Assembly (NCBI GenBank): GCA_009700365.1
Contig: WLME01000007.1
Span: 1-17,570, forward strand
DNA length: 17,570 bases
Source: Actinomycetota bacterium
Lineage (GTDB): Bacteria; Actinomycetota; Actinomycetes; Nanopelagicales; Nanopelagicaceae
Reading direction: 5' to 3'
Shown here: piece after piece, positions 7,460 through 15,198 of the stretch
How positions within the stretch are numbered: the stretch's first letter is position 1
Layout: each line of letters opens with the position of its first letter
Notes under the pieces: generated by a model
The model's input: only the letters and a program-made list of their open reading frames with translations
What the model was told of the DNA's origin: nothing
The model's database searches: none
Made by a program: the position numbers and the translations under genes

Positions 7460-7466
7460 CGCGCAC

Positions 7467-8669
7467 GTGACAACAGAAAAGAGCGAATTTACGGGCCTCA
7501 TTCTTGTCTCTGGCCTCGATACTCCAGGCATAACGCAAGCCCTTTTTGAGACCCTTGCGCCATTTTCAATCTCTATCTTGGATATTGAGCAAGTCGTTAT
7601 TCGCGATCGTTTGATTCTCACCGTCCTTATCTCCCTCAATCCAGCTCATGCGCAGGCGATTGATGAGGATCTTCAAATCTGTGGCGAGAAGCTCTCGATT
7701 GATATCGCGACCTCGTTCCAAGAGCAAGGTGAGTCGACAATCGCTGCAAAGACGGGGCTAGTTCACGTTGTTGCTCTTGGAAATCCACTTACGCCAACAG
7801 CGATTGGGGCAATCGCCTCCGCCATAACTTCACAGCATGGAAATATCGAGCGAATTCAACGAACAGCAAGTTATCCAATTACTGCCATCGAATTCGTTGT
7901 TTCAGGCGCAGAACAGTTGACTATTCGTCAATGTTTAGCGGAAGTCACCACCAGCCATTCTGTTGATATCGCAGTCTCCCCTGGTGGCTTGATGCGTTGG
8001 GCTAAGAAATTGGTGGTCATGGATGTTGACTCGACTCTCATCCAACAAGAAGTTATAGAACTCCTTGCCGCTAGAGCAGGCGTTCAATCAGAAGTTGCAA
8101 CTATTACCGAAGCTGCCATGAGAGGTGAGTTAGATTTTGCGCAAAGTCTCAAAGCGCGAGTTGCACTCCTTGAAGGCTTGCCCGAAACAGTGATAGCCGA
8201 TGTCCAAAAGGAGATTGTTCTTACCCCAGGTGCGCGCACTTTGGTGAAGACACTTCATAAACTTGGTCACAGTATCGCTTTGGTCTCTGGAGGATTTGTA
8301 GAAGTAATAGCTCCTTTGGTTGAAGAACTCTCAATCTCTCACTACCGCGCAAACTCTTTAGAAATTGTTGATGGGAAACTCACTGGAAAGGTCAAGGGCG
8401 AGATTATTGATCGCGCAGCAAAAGCAACTGCCTTACGTGATTTTGCAGCTATTGAAGGAGTAGAGCTCGAGCAGACGATTGCTATAGGCGATGGAGCAAA
8501 TGATCTTGACATGATTTCGATAGCTGGGCTTGGTATTGCCTTTAATGCAAAGCCCGCGGTCAAAGCGGCAGCAGATAGTTCAGTAACGGCACCGTATTTG
8601 GATTCCGTACTTTATCTTTTAGGGATTTCCCGTGAAGATCTAGAAGAAGCTGGCGCTACGAGAAAATAA
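7467..8669 (+). CDS. serB: Phosphoserine phosphatase with tandem ACT domains (SerB2 type)
   Basis: Catalyses the last step of serine synthesis, hydrolysis of O-phosphoserine to serine. The 400-residue protein has two ACT-like regulatory domains in about residues 7-165 and a HAD-family phosphatase domain from about 180 to 390. Catalytic motifs are D-V-D-S-T at 186-190 (D186 nucleophile, D188 acid/base), S274 in V-S-G-G-F, and G-D-G-A-N-D at 341-346 for magnesium binding. The architecture and length match SerB2 of mycobacteria (about 409 residues), where serine and other amino acids act through the ACT domains. The GTG at 7467 is chosen because the first ACT strand begins right after it; the open frame further upstream runs antisense into the ABC gene. 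It is convergent with hisG, only five bases apart. Confidence 0.95.
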   Translation: MTTEKSEFTGLILVSGLDTPGITQALFETLAPFSISILDIEQVVIRDRLILTVLISLNPAHAQAIDEDLQICGEKLSIDIATSFQEQGESTIAAKTGLVHVVALGNPLTPTAIGAIASAITSQHGNIERIQRTASYPITAIEFVVSGAEQLTIRQCLAEVTTSHSVDIAVSPGGLMRWAKKLVVMDVDSTLIQQEVIELLAARAGVQSEVATITEAAMRGELDFAQSLKARVALLEGLPETVIADVQKEIVLTPGARTLVKTLHKLGHSIALVSGGFVEVIAPLVEELSISHYRANSLEIVDGKLTGKVKGEIIDRAAKATALRDFAAIEGVELEQTIAIGDGANDLDMISIAGLGIAFNAKPAVKAAADSSVTAPYLDSVLYLLGISREDLEEAGATRK

Positions 8670-8674
8670 GAGCC

Positions 8675-9520
8675 TTACAAACGGCACGCATGTATATCTG
8701 TTACCAAGATTCCACGCGCACCGAGTGCCCAGAGTTCATCCATAAGTCGATTGGTCTCTTTACGTAAGACCATAGCTCTGACAGCAACCCAATCTGGCTT
8801 TTGAAGTGGAGAGATTGTTGGCGATTCAAGTCCAGGCGTTATTGCGCAAGCCTCGTCTACGCTCTTGGCCGGCACATCGTAATCAAGCAGAACATATTGG
8901 CGCGCTGTAACAACACCTTGGAGACGGCGAATGAGTATCTCAAGTTCTGGCCGCATCTGGGTATTGTCACGATTGATGAGAATCGCTTCAGAAGTCAGGA
9001 TGGGCTCACCAAAGGTCGCAAGTCCGGCCTGCTTTAAAGTATTTCCCGTACTCACAACATCTGCAATCAAATCTGCTACTCCAAGACGTACACTACTTTC
9101 GACAGCGCCATCGAGTCGCACTACTGACGCTGAGATTCCCAAATCTCTTAAACACTTCTCGACTAACCCTGGATATGCAGTCGCTACTCGCTTTCCAGAA
9201 ATATCGTTTTCCTTCCAACTCTGTGATGCAGGAGCTGCAAAGCGAAAAGTGGAGGAACCAAAATCTAGCGAGAGAATTTCCTGTGCCGAGGCGCCAGAAT
9301 CAATAAGAAGATCTCGTCCGGTTATTCCGGCTTCTAATTCTCCTGAACCTACATAGATGGCAATATCTCTTGGTCGCAGATAGTAAAACTCAACGCCATT
9401 TTCTGGATCTGTAAGTATCAAATCCCGGGAATCGGAGCGCTGTCGATATCCCGCCTCTTTGAGAATTTCTATCGAAGAATCGGCAAGCGAGCCCTTATTT
9501 GGAACTGCAATTCTTAACAT
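8675..9520 (-). CDS. hisG: ATP phosphoribosyltransferase (long form)
   Basis: First enzyme of histidine synthesis: joins ATP and PRPP to give N1-(5-phosphoribosyl)-ATP. The 281-residue length is the long form with a C-terminal ACT-like regulatory domain that binds histidine, so no HisZ partner is needed. The N-terminus L-R-I-A-V-P-N-K-G-S-L, the R-P-R-D-I-A-I-Y-V block and G-I-T-G-R-D are family hallmarks; the PRPP loop is represented by D-V-V-S-T-G-N-T-L, and the C-terminus V-T-D-I-H-A-C-R-L is typical of actinobacterial HisG. The start ATG has the best Shine-Dalgarno of the minus-strand block (GAGGGAG, 9525-9531, four bases away). It is the last gene of the nine-gene block, 34 bases after hisE, and no terminator is seen between it and serB. 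Confidence 0.96.
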   Translation of the reverse strand: MLRIAVPNKGSLADSSIEILKEAGYRQRSDSRDLILTDPENGVEFYYLRPRDIAIYVGSGELEAGITGRDLLIDSGASAQEILSLDFGSSTFRFAAPASQSWKENDISGKRVATAYPGLVEKCLRDLGISASVVRLDGAVESSVRLGVADLIADVVSTGNTLKQAGLATFGEPILTSEAILINRDNTQMRPELEILIRRLQGVVTARQYVLLDYDVPAKSVDEACAITPGLESPTISPLQKPDWVAVRAMVLRKETNRLMDELWALGARGILVTDIHACRL

Positions 9521-9524
9521 TGTG

Positions 9525-9531
9525 CTCCCTC
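9525..9531 (-). promoter_or_regulatory. Shine-Dalgarno of hisG (GAGGGAG)
   Basis: GAGGGAG lies four bases before the ATG at 9520. It stands out because several neighbouring genes in the block lack a comparable site and have a TANNNT box instead, so hisG is likely read from a leadered or polycistronic mRNA. Confidence 0.7.
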
Positions 9532-9554
9532 ATTATTGTGTCGAGAAAAAGAAT

Positions 9555-9818
9555 TTAGAGATATCGGTAGATATCTTCCGGCTTAAGGCCACGAGCCAAC
9601 ATCAATGTCTGTAGATGGTAGATAAGCTGGCTAATCTCTTCAGCGAGGGCCTCATCAGATTCATGCTCAGCAGCTAGCCACACTTCACCAGCTTCTTCGA
9701 GGATCTTCTTGCCGATCGCATGAACTCCCGAATCAACTGCTGCGACGGTCGAAGATCCCTCTGGTCGACTGACTAGTTTGGCAACTAGTTCTGACCATAG
9801 AGAATCGAAGTTCTTCAT
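9555..9818 (-). CDS. hisE: Phosphoribosyl-ATP pyrophosphatase
   Basis: Second step of histidine synthesis, hydrolysis of phosphoribosyl-ATP to phosphoribosyl-AMP and diphosphate. The 87-residue all-alpha MazG-like protein shows the metal-binding E-E-A-G-E at about residues 41-45 and then E-E-I-S-Q-L-I-Y-H at about 60-68. Most bacteria have Asp in E-x-x-D at the place where Gln (Q) stands here; the actinobacterial enzymes that I remember share the Q, so I read it as a lineage trait rather than a defect. The ATG overlaps the rpe stop codon (ATGA, 4-bp overlap), and a TAAACT box lies six bases before the ATG, so both coupled translation and an own leaderless transcript are possible. It precedes hisG, its pathway neighbour. 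Confidence 0.95.
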   Translation of the reverse strand: MKNFDSLWSELVAKLVSRPEGSSTVAAVDSGVHAIGKKILEEAGEVWLAAEHESDEALAEEISQLIYHLQTLMLARGLKPEDIYRYL

Positions 9819-10486
9819 GGCTCTAGTTTAGTAGAGCTTGCCTTAGCGCGGAGCAGATTTACCATTTCGGCCGGATCATCAGAGTTAAATACGGCACTTC
9901 CTGCGACGAAGGTGTCAGCTCCTGCCTCGCGAGCAATCTCGATTGTTTCAAGTGATATTCCTCCATCAACTTGAAGCCATATTGGGCGGGCACCAATCAT
10001 GCTGCGCGTTCTACGAACCTTTTCCATCATCTCAGTCATGAACTTTTGGCCCCCAAAACCTGGTTCAACAGTCATGATCAGAAACATATCTACTTCATCA
10101 ATGAACTCTGAATAGGCGCTCACGTCAGTGGCAGGTTTGAGCGCAATAGCTGCTCGCGATCCTTGGCTTCGAATATTTTTAAGAGTTGAGCGTATATTAG
10201 AAACGGCTTCTACGTGCACCGTAACGCTTGCAGCCCCTGCTTCTGCATACTGAACTGCAATCGAATCAACGTTCGAGACCATCAGGTGAGCATCGACTGC
10301 CAAAGGAGAGCTCTTAATGATTTCCGACGCTCTTGAAAAGTCAAAGGTGAAATTTGGAACGAATACATCATCCATTACATCTAAATGTAGGTAATCACTT
10401 ACTTTTGAAATTCTTTCAATTTCGTGGTTAAGGTTATCCAAATCAGCGTTCAGGATACTTGGTGTAATTCGAATCTCTGAGCTCAC
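9815..10486 (-). CDS. rpe: Ribulose-phosphate 3-epimerase
   Basis: Interconverts ribulose 5-phosphate and xylulose 5-phosphate in the pentose phosphate pathway; cytosolic, metal-dependent TIM barrel. The 223-residue product has S10 in P-S-I-L-N-A-D, the metal ligands H34 and D36 (H-L-D-V-M-D), H67 in A-H-L-M-V, the loop M-T-V-E-P-G-F-G-G-Q at 138-147, and catalytic D174 in V-D-G-G-I. The usual M-D-G is M-D-D here, at a position that varies among actinobacteria. The start is GTG at 10486, giving the family's normal distance to S-I-L. A TAGGCT box, whose TAG is also the rsmB stop codon, lies six bases upstream. It overlaps hisE by four bases at its end; it supplies pentose phosphates, the source of PRPP for hisG. 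Confidence 0.95.
   Translation of the reverse strand: MSSEIRITPSILNADLDNLNHEIERISKVSDYLHLDVMDDVFVPNFTFDFSRASEIIKSSPLAVDAHLMVSNVDSIAVQYAEAGAASVTVHVEAVSNIRSTLKNIRSQGSRAAIALKPATDVSAYSEFIDEVDMFLIMTVEPGFGGQKFMTEMMEKVRRTRSMIGARPIWLQVDGGISLETIEIAREAGADTFVAGSAVFNSDDPAEMVNLLRAKASSTKLEP
9825..9830 (-). promoter_or_regulatory. Putative leaderless -10 box of hisE (TAAACT)
   Basis: TAAACT, inside the 3' end of rpe, is followed by AGAGCC (six bases) and the hisE ATG. It would allow hisE-hisG expression apart from the upstream genes. No -35 is evident. Confidence 0.45.
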
Positions 10487-10492
10487 AGTCTA

Positions 10493-10498
10493 AGCCTA
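10493..10498 (-). promoter_or_regulatory. Putative leaderless -10 box of rpe (TAGGCT)
   Basis: The stop codon of rsmB (TAG) forms the first three bases of TAGGCT, which is followed by six bases and the rpe GTG. The AGG could also act as a weak ribosome-binding site eight bases from the start, so the two readings are not separable from sequence alone. Confidence 0.4.
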
Positions 10499-11860
10499 AG
10501 CCATCTTTCTAAAGAGCGCGAGAAACATTGAATCTGTATCGTGTTCAGAGGTCCATAGAGCCATTGATTTATCCCTGACAGCGCCATGTAAATGGGCCGG
10601 CAAAAAAGGAGCGATATCGATCTGCTCTAAGTCGGGAATCTCTTTCACTATGCGCTTAACCTGACCAAAAGTCTCTGCAAAGTGAGGGCTACATGTTGCA
10701 TATCCGAAAATTCCACCTGGATTGATTATTTCACTCGCCGACTTCGCAATCTCTAGTTGCAGTTGTGTGAGCTCGCGCAAATCTTGAAGAGTCCTACGCC
10801 ACCTAACTTCAGGGCGACGTCGAAGTGCACCGAGTCCCGTGCAAGGAACATCTGCAAGAATTGCATCGAACTTTTCGCCCCGGCTTGAAATATCTCGGGC
10901 ATCCCCAACCCAAACAGGAAACTTTCCGATAACTGCCTTTACCAATTTTGATCGCGGCTCTGATATCTCATTTGCCACAAAGCTCTTTCCTTCAATGTCA
11001 GCGATATGCGACAGAAGCGCCGCCTTTCCACCAGGGCCGGCGCAAATATCTAAGATGCTCTCAGCGTTTTTCGAAGCCTGCGAGAAGACATGTGCGACTA
11101 GTTGAGAACCTTCATCTTGGACACCAGCTTTTCGGTGTCGTATCAGTTCGACAGATGCAGGTGAACCTGCCATACGCGCCCCGTAAGGTGAATATTGGGT
11201 TGGCTCTCCCCCTAAGGCGACAAGTTCATCACGTGTTGATGCACCTGGCCAGGCGACCAAAGTCGGAAGTGCGGGAATATTATTTGCTGCGAGTTCTCTT
11301 TCAACTCTTTCAAAATCTTTAAGCAAATCGAAATATGCGGAAACTATCCATTCTGGATGTGAATAAAGAATCGAAAGCCGTGTAACCGGATCTGAAATGT
11401 GATGTACCGGTGCCATCCAATCTTCTATTGAACGTGCGCTCACTTTTCGCAACAGCGCATTTACAAATGAAGCTTTTGACTCCCCCAATACCTTTCGCGC
11501 GAGTTCCACGGTCTCAGATACAGCAGCATGTGTTGCTACCCTCATCTCAAATATTTGGTGAACTCCAAGGCGTGTAACATCGATGATGCCTTCGTCAACT
11601 TCAGTCCAGGGTCTATCTGAAACCTGGGCCAAAATATAATCATGGCGTCCTTGCATTCGCAGGCTTCCATAAAGCAATTCAGTTGCAAAACCCCGATCGC
11701 GCTGCTCGAAATTACTCGCCGTTAGCGCCTGTGGGAGTAAGAGATTGGAATAGCCACCGCGACGATTTACCTCGCTATAGATGTCATAGACAAGAGTTCT
11801 AACTGCATCAGGTTTAGGCTTCTTGAACGAGTTTCTTCTCGCCTCAACCAAATCGCTCAC
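10496..11860 (-). CDS. rsmB: 16S rRNA (cytosine-5) methyltransferase RsmB/Sun
   Basis: Methylates a cytosine of 16S rRNA (C967 in Escherichia coli numbering) using S-adenosylmethionine. The 454-residue protein has an N-terminal NusB-like RNA-binding domain (about residues 15-145) and a C-terminal Rossmann methyltransferase domain. Visible motifs are SAM motif I L-D-I-C-A-G-P-G-G at 270-278, D-V-P-C-T-G at 337-342 with C340, and A-T-C-S-P at 388-392 with the catalytic C390. The GTG at 11860 gives a 17-bp overlap with fmt, indicating coupled translation; the ribosome-binding site is poor. The fmt-rsmB pairing is widely conserved in bacteria, and the enzyme depends on the product of metK three genes upstream. 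Confidence 0.95.
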   Translation of the reverse strand: MSDLVEARRNSFKKPKPDAVRTLVYDIYSEVNRRGGYSNLLLPQALTASNFEQRDRGFATELLYGSLRMQGRHDYILAQVSDRPWTEVDEGIIDVTRLGVHQIFEMRVATHAAVSETVELARKVLGESKASFVNALLRKVSARSIEDWMAPVHHISDPVTRLSILYSHPEWIVSAYFDLLKDFERVERELAANNIPALPTLVAWPGASTRDELVALGGEPTQYSPYGARMAGSPASVELIRHRKAGVQDEGSQLVAHVFSQASKNAESILDICAGPGGKAALLSHIADIEGKSFVANEISEPRSKLVKAVIGKFPVWVGDARDISSRGEKFDAILADVPCTGLGALRRRPEVRWRRTLQDLRELTQLQLEIAKSASEIINPGGIFGYATCSPHFAETFGQVKRIVKEIPDLEQIDIAPFLPAHLHGAVRDKSMALWTSEHDTDSMFLALFRKMA

Positions 11861-12749
11861 CCGGCTCTAGTCTGATCCCGTTGAGCCAAGATTGAGCGCT
11901 CATCCGTGTTTTGCCCGAGGGAGTAATCCAGCCAATCTCGATCGCAGTGGTCTTTGTTCCAACGAACAAAGATCGCCCTTGTCCCAATAATTCACCGGGG
12001 TTTACAACCAAATCTGACACTGTTGGAGTATCGACTTTGAGATTACTTCCGCGAAATGAAGTCCATGCTCCAGGTGACGAAGTAAAAGCACGAACCTTTC
12101 TGGAAATAATCTCAGCGCTCTCTGCCCAATCAATACGTCCTTCATCCTTAGAAAGTTTCAGAGCTCGCGTCACGCCAACGGAAGTTTGTGGGACCGGCTT
12201 CACCCCATTTTCAATCATTTCTAATGAATCCAGAACGGCTTCAACACCAAGTTCTCCAAGCTCTACGAAAAGCTCATCAGAGGTTATGTCACTATCGAGT
12301 GCAAATCTCTTGCTCGAATAAATTGGTCCTGTGTCCATTCCCTCATCAAGTTGGAAAACTGTGACACCTGAAAGTAGATCACCAGACTCAATAGCCCTTT
12401 GCACTGGCGCTGCCCCACGCCAACGAGGTAGAAGTGAGAAGTGGAGATTGAGACATCCCTTCTGCGGCGCACTGAGAATCGGTTGGGGCAGAAGGACTCC
12501 GTATCCAATGGTGAGCAAAAGATCGACTCCTGAGAGTAATGACAGTGTTTCGCTATGGCCTTCTGGCTTAAATACTGGAATCTCGTTCTGCGCTGCCCAG
12601 AGAGCAACTTCAGTTGGAGTAAGGACTTGCCCGCGTCCGGAGGGACGATCAGGTTGAGTGATCAGAAATGCAATCGTGTGCTTCGAGGCTAGTAACGCCT
12701 TAATGGTTGGTATGGCCACTGCTGGAGTAGCGGCTATGGCGATGAGCAA
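11844..12749 (-). CDS. fmt: Methionyl-tRNA formyltransferase
   Basis: Formylates initiator Met-tRNA with 10-formyltetrahydrofolate. The 301-residue product has the catalytic set N101, H103 and D139, within G-C-L-N-L-H-F-S-L-L-P-R-W-R-G and D-E-G-M-D-T-G-P-I, and the C-terminal tRNA-binding domain typical of the family. The start is TTG at 12749, directly after the def stop codon with no spacer and in the same frame; there is no in-frame alternative before the def stop, and the family's first strand (L-I-A-I-A-A-T-P) begins right there. A GGGGA ribosome-binding-like sequence lies inside the end of def. Placement after def couples formylation and deformylation of nascent proteins. Confidence 0.95.
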   Translation of the reverse strand: MLIAIAATPAVAIPTIKALLASKHTIAFLITQPDRPSGRGQVLTPTEVALWAAQNEIPVFKPEGHSETLSLLSGVDLLLTIGYGVLLPQPILSAPQKGCLNLHFSLLPRWRGAAPVQRAIESGDLLSGVTVFQLDEGMDTGPIYSSKRFALDSDITSDELFVELGELGVEAVLDSLEMIENGVKPVPQTSVGVTRALKLSKDEGRIDWAESAEIISRKVRAFTSSPGAWTSFRGSNLKVDTPTVSDLVVNPGELLGQGRSLFVGTKTTAIEIGWITPSGKTRMSAQSWLNGIRLEPGERFG

Positions 12750-13310
12750 TCAAAGTCCCCGTGTGAATGGGTCGTGCGGTGAAACCTTTATCTGTGGCGC
12801 AGTTCCAGAAGTGCTGACCAATCCAAACCATTCCGATTCTCGAATCTCTTTCATTGCAAGTTTTCGATCTTCATCCGAGAGTCTATCTATGAAGAGAATT
12901 CCGTTTAGATGATCGGTTTCATGCTGCAATGCGCGTGCCAAGAGTTCTGTTCCCTCAACTGTTATTGGTTCTCCATGAATATTAAATCCTTTAGCAACGG
13001 CTCGGAACGCTCGAGGGGTTGGATAGACGAGCTCCGGAAAACTCAAACAACCTTCATCGCCCTCTTGTATCTCCTCGCTGAGATCAAGGGTTGGATTAAT
13101 CAGATGACCTATCGCTTCATCGACATCCCACACAAATACTCGAAGTGGGACGCCTATCTGTGGAGCGGCAAGCCCCGCGCCGGGCGCATCGAGCATTGTC
13201 TCTGTCAAATCTTTAACAAGAATGCGTAACTCTTTGTCGAAATCAGTAACAGGAGAAGCAGGTGTCACCAAGACCGGGTCACCGAAGTGACGGATAGGTT
13301 TGATTGACAT
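12750..13310 (-). CDS. def: Peptide deformylase
   Basis: Removes the N-formyl group from nascent proteins at the ribosome. The 186-residue metalloenzyme has all three family motifs: G-A-G-L-A-A-P-Q at 44-51, E-G-C-L-S at 86-90, and Q-H-E-T-D-H-L-N-G at 129-137. C88, H130 and H134 bind the metal and E131 is catalytic. The C-terminal tail after the third motif is fairly long, as in actinobacterial enzymes. ATG at 13310 is well supported. Upstream is TAGGAT followed by six bases (a leaderless -10 pattern) that also contains a possible AGG-AGG-like ribosome site (AGGTAGGA). It lies 13 bases after priA and abuts fmt. Confidence 0.96.
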   Translation of the reverse strand: MSIKPIRHFGDPVLVTPASPVTDFDKELRILVKDLTETMLDAPGAGLAAPQIGVPLRVFVWDVDEAIGHLINPTLDLSEEIQEGDEGCLSFPELVYPTPRAFRAVAKGFNIHGEPITVEGTELLARALQHETDHLNGILFIDRLSDEDRKLAMKEIRESEWFGLVSTSGTAPQIKVSPHDPFTRGL

Positions 13311-13316
13311 GTCTCT

Positions 13317-13322
13317 ATCCTA
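13317..13322 (-). promoter_or_regulatory. Putative leaderless -10 box of def (TAGGAT)
   Basis: TAGGAT is followed by AGAGAC (six bases) and the def ATG. The same bases form part of AGGTAGGA, which could be a ribosome-binding site about seven bases from the start, so a promoter role is possible but not exclusive. Confidence 0.4.
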
Positions 13323-13323
13323 C

Positions 13324-15192
13324 CTAACGGGTCAGGGAATACGGATCAATGCGTAAGTTGGAGAGTGATTTCCTTGAAGCGCTTCTCTTCCGTTGAAATT
13401 GATGGATTAAGCGAATGAGTTCTTCGCCGTGTTCTACTGGCGTAGTCAGAATGATTCGAGAGTTCCCGTTTGAAATCAACAAAGGACCTAGGATTTTAGT
13501 GGAGACCGGGAGTCTGCCTTGATCGACAGCTGCCTGTAAGCCTTTGAGAATAGATCCCATCTCACTAGATTCCGAGTCCAAGGTGAGAGCGCGCGAAAAA
13601 GGAGGAAGAAAGACATCACTTCTTTCTCGCAATTCCCGCTGGGCAATGATCGAGGGTTTCCATGATGCAAGTGCCCCAATGATTGGGTTCGAATCATCGA
13701 CGACAAGCAACATTTTCCCGTTACTTGCCAGATGAGAGGCAGAAGAAAAGAACATTTCTCGCGCTCTTTCATGTGAACGAATATCTGATTGTGAAAAGTA
13801 GGAGTCACCTTCGAGTATGGCTATCCGGGAATATCCTTGGTCTATCTGTGGAATCGCACCCGGAGTTGCTATGACGATCCCCTTGAAATCATTGAGCACA
13901 TCAATGATCTCTTCTCCTTCCGAAGATTTCAAAGCAAATCCGGGGAAAGCAGAACCTATCTCTTGCGCGAAGCGTTGGCTCCCCCGACCTATGTAGAAAG
14001 GCTGGGTTCCCTCACACCAACGGCATTTCCAGTCGCCGAAATCCTTTCCGCATAGAGCACACTGCGGTGCAGATTTACTCGTCTCCCGAAAAATCTTTCC
14101 ACCACATTCGCATGAGGCGATATTTCTACACTTGGCGCACGAGATTGCTTGAGCATAACCTTTGCGCGGAACAAGAAAGAGGACAGATCCCTGGTGCAAC
14201 CCACTACGAATCTCTGAAAATATCCGCCCCGGAAGAAGTTCAGAGTGGTTCTGCTGGAAGTAGAGTACTGGAACAGTCTGCTTCTGTGAGCTGTATCTAA
14301 TCCATTTCAACTCAATGAGTCGTGCCACTTCTGAACTTGGCGAGAAACCGAGAAAAGTAAGTGATGTTTTCTCGAGTTGAGAACGCAATATGGCAACATC
14401 TCTCACATTCCACCCAGGTGAACGCCTTTCGTAATGATGTTGAGAACCTTCATCGACGACGACAATATTTGCCAAGTTTTCAATTGGTGCAAATATTGCG
14501 CTTCTAGTCCCGATTACAAGGTCGGCTTGACCAGAAAGTGCGAGAAGGAAATTTCTGTATCTCTGAACTCGATCCAGATTAGAATCTAAGAGAACTGCGT
14601 TAGGAAAATTTCCTGCAAGACGCATTGCTGAACGCGAATCTGGAACCACGACGAGAACTTTTCCGCTCTTCATCGCCTTTGATAGGTATTCAGAGATTGA
14701 CTTGTTCGCATCCTGTTGGGCGGGCAGCTGGATATATGCTCTTGAAGGAGTAATTCTGAGTGGCGCCCCCTTGGTCTTGCTCCATTCGCCTCTCTCTACC
14801 GATGCTACTCGGGGCGGAATAGCAGAGCGAAGAATGTCATAAGGATGGGCGGCCCATCGCTGCGCAACAGAATCAATAAGGGAGATGCTCGCCCTAGTGG
14901 CAACAGGAACATCCGAAAGAATTTTTGAAATCTGTTTCAATTTTTCAGAGGACTCTGAAACTCTATCAATCACCAACCCCTCACAAGGTTTTCCATTAAA
15001 GGAAACCTCTACACGTATGCCAATACGAATCCGCTCATCCATCGAAAGGGGTATCGCATAATCGAAAGGCTGATCCAAATGGTAAATCCCACTATCAACC
15101 CAAATACGCGCAATTGGTAAAGAGCCCGCGAGTTCTGTCTCGGTTCTCTTGAATACTTCCGATTTCAGGCGAAGTGGCCTTGCAACTGCCAC
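13324..15192 (-). CDS. priA: Primosomal protein N' (PriA), degenerate actinobacterial form
   Basis: PriA recognises stalled forks and loads the replisome. This 622-residue protein keeps the N-terminal DNA-binding region (residues about 25-110, with D-Q-P-F-D-Y-A-I-P) and G-T-R-S-A-I-F-A-P at 228-236. It also keeps the full set of zinc cysteines at 352, 355, 361, 363, 378, 381, 390 and 393. The helicase core has decayed: there is no G-x-x-G-x-G-K-T P-loop before residue 180, and the D-E-E-H box is D-E-G-S at 247-250. Loss of ATP-binding motifs is known for actinobacterial PriA, so a structural, non-helicase role in primosome assembly is likely. The GTG start at 15192 is preceded by TAGGTT and six bases. 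A start at a later codon (about residue 25) is possible because the first 22 residues are not conserved. Confidence 0.9.
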   Translation of the reverse strand: MAVARPLRLKSEVFKRTETELAGSLPIARIWVDSGIYHLDQPFDYAIPLSMDERIRIGIRVEVSFNGKPCEGLVIDRVSESSEKLKQISKILSDVPVATRASISLIDSVAQRWAAHPYDILRSAIPPRVASVERGEWSKTKGAPLRITPSRAYIQLPAQQDANKSISEYLSKAMKSGKVLVVVPDSRSAMRLAGNFPNAVLLDSNLDRVQRYRNFLLALSGQADLVIGTRSAIFAPIENLANIVVVDEGSQHHYERRSPGWNVRDVAILRSQLEKTSLTFLGFSPSSEVARLIELKWIRYSSQKQTVPVLYFQQNHSELLPGRIFSEIRSGLHQGSVLFLVPRKGYAQAISCAKCRNIASCECGGKIFRETSKSAPQCALCGKDFGDWKCRWCEGTQPFYIGRGSQRFAQEIGSAFPGFALKSSEGEEIIDVLNDFKGIVIATPGAIPQIDQGYSRIAILEGDSYFSQSDIRSHERAREMFFSSASHLASNGKMLLVVDDSNPIIGALASWKPSIIAQRELRERSDVFLPPFSRALTLDSESSEMGSILKGLQAAVDQGRLPVSTKILGPLLISNGNSRIILTTPVEHGEELIRLIHQFQRKRSASRKSLSNLRIDPYSLTR

Positions 15193-15198
15193 GTCTAA

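Larger units (their letters stand above)
7385..7466. promoter_or_regulatory. Divergent promoter region between the ABC ATPase and serB
   Basis: This 82-bp gap holds the promoters for both directions. On the ABC side is a perfect 12-bp palindrome AAGATATATCTT (7393-7404) that contains the likely -10. On the serB side an inverted repeat CGCGA-5-TCGCG (7449-7463) surrounds the TAACCT box. Either could be an operator; no regulator gene is present in the window. Confidence 0.5.

Noticed and set aside
7245..7466. N-terminal extension of the serB frame on the plus strand
   Set aside because: It overlaps the ABC ATPase coding sequence on the opposite strand, including Walker A; the first ACT domain starts just after GTG 7467.
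7385..7639. N-terminal extension of the ABC ATPase frame on the minus strand
   Set aside because: It runs antisense through the first ACT domain of serB and has no resemblance to ABC proteins; family similarity begins at the ATG at 7384.
8931..9356. 141-codon open frame on the plus strand inside hisG
   Set aside because: Antisense shadow of a well-conserved enzyme; composition is Ser/Arg-rich and there is no ribosome-binding site.
10839..11322. Overlapping plus-strand open frames inside rsmB
   Set aside because: They are antisense to conserved methyltransferase motifs and show no recognisable domain.
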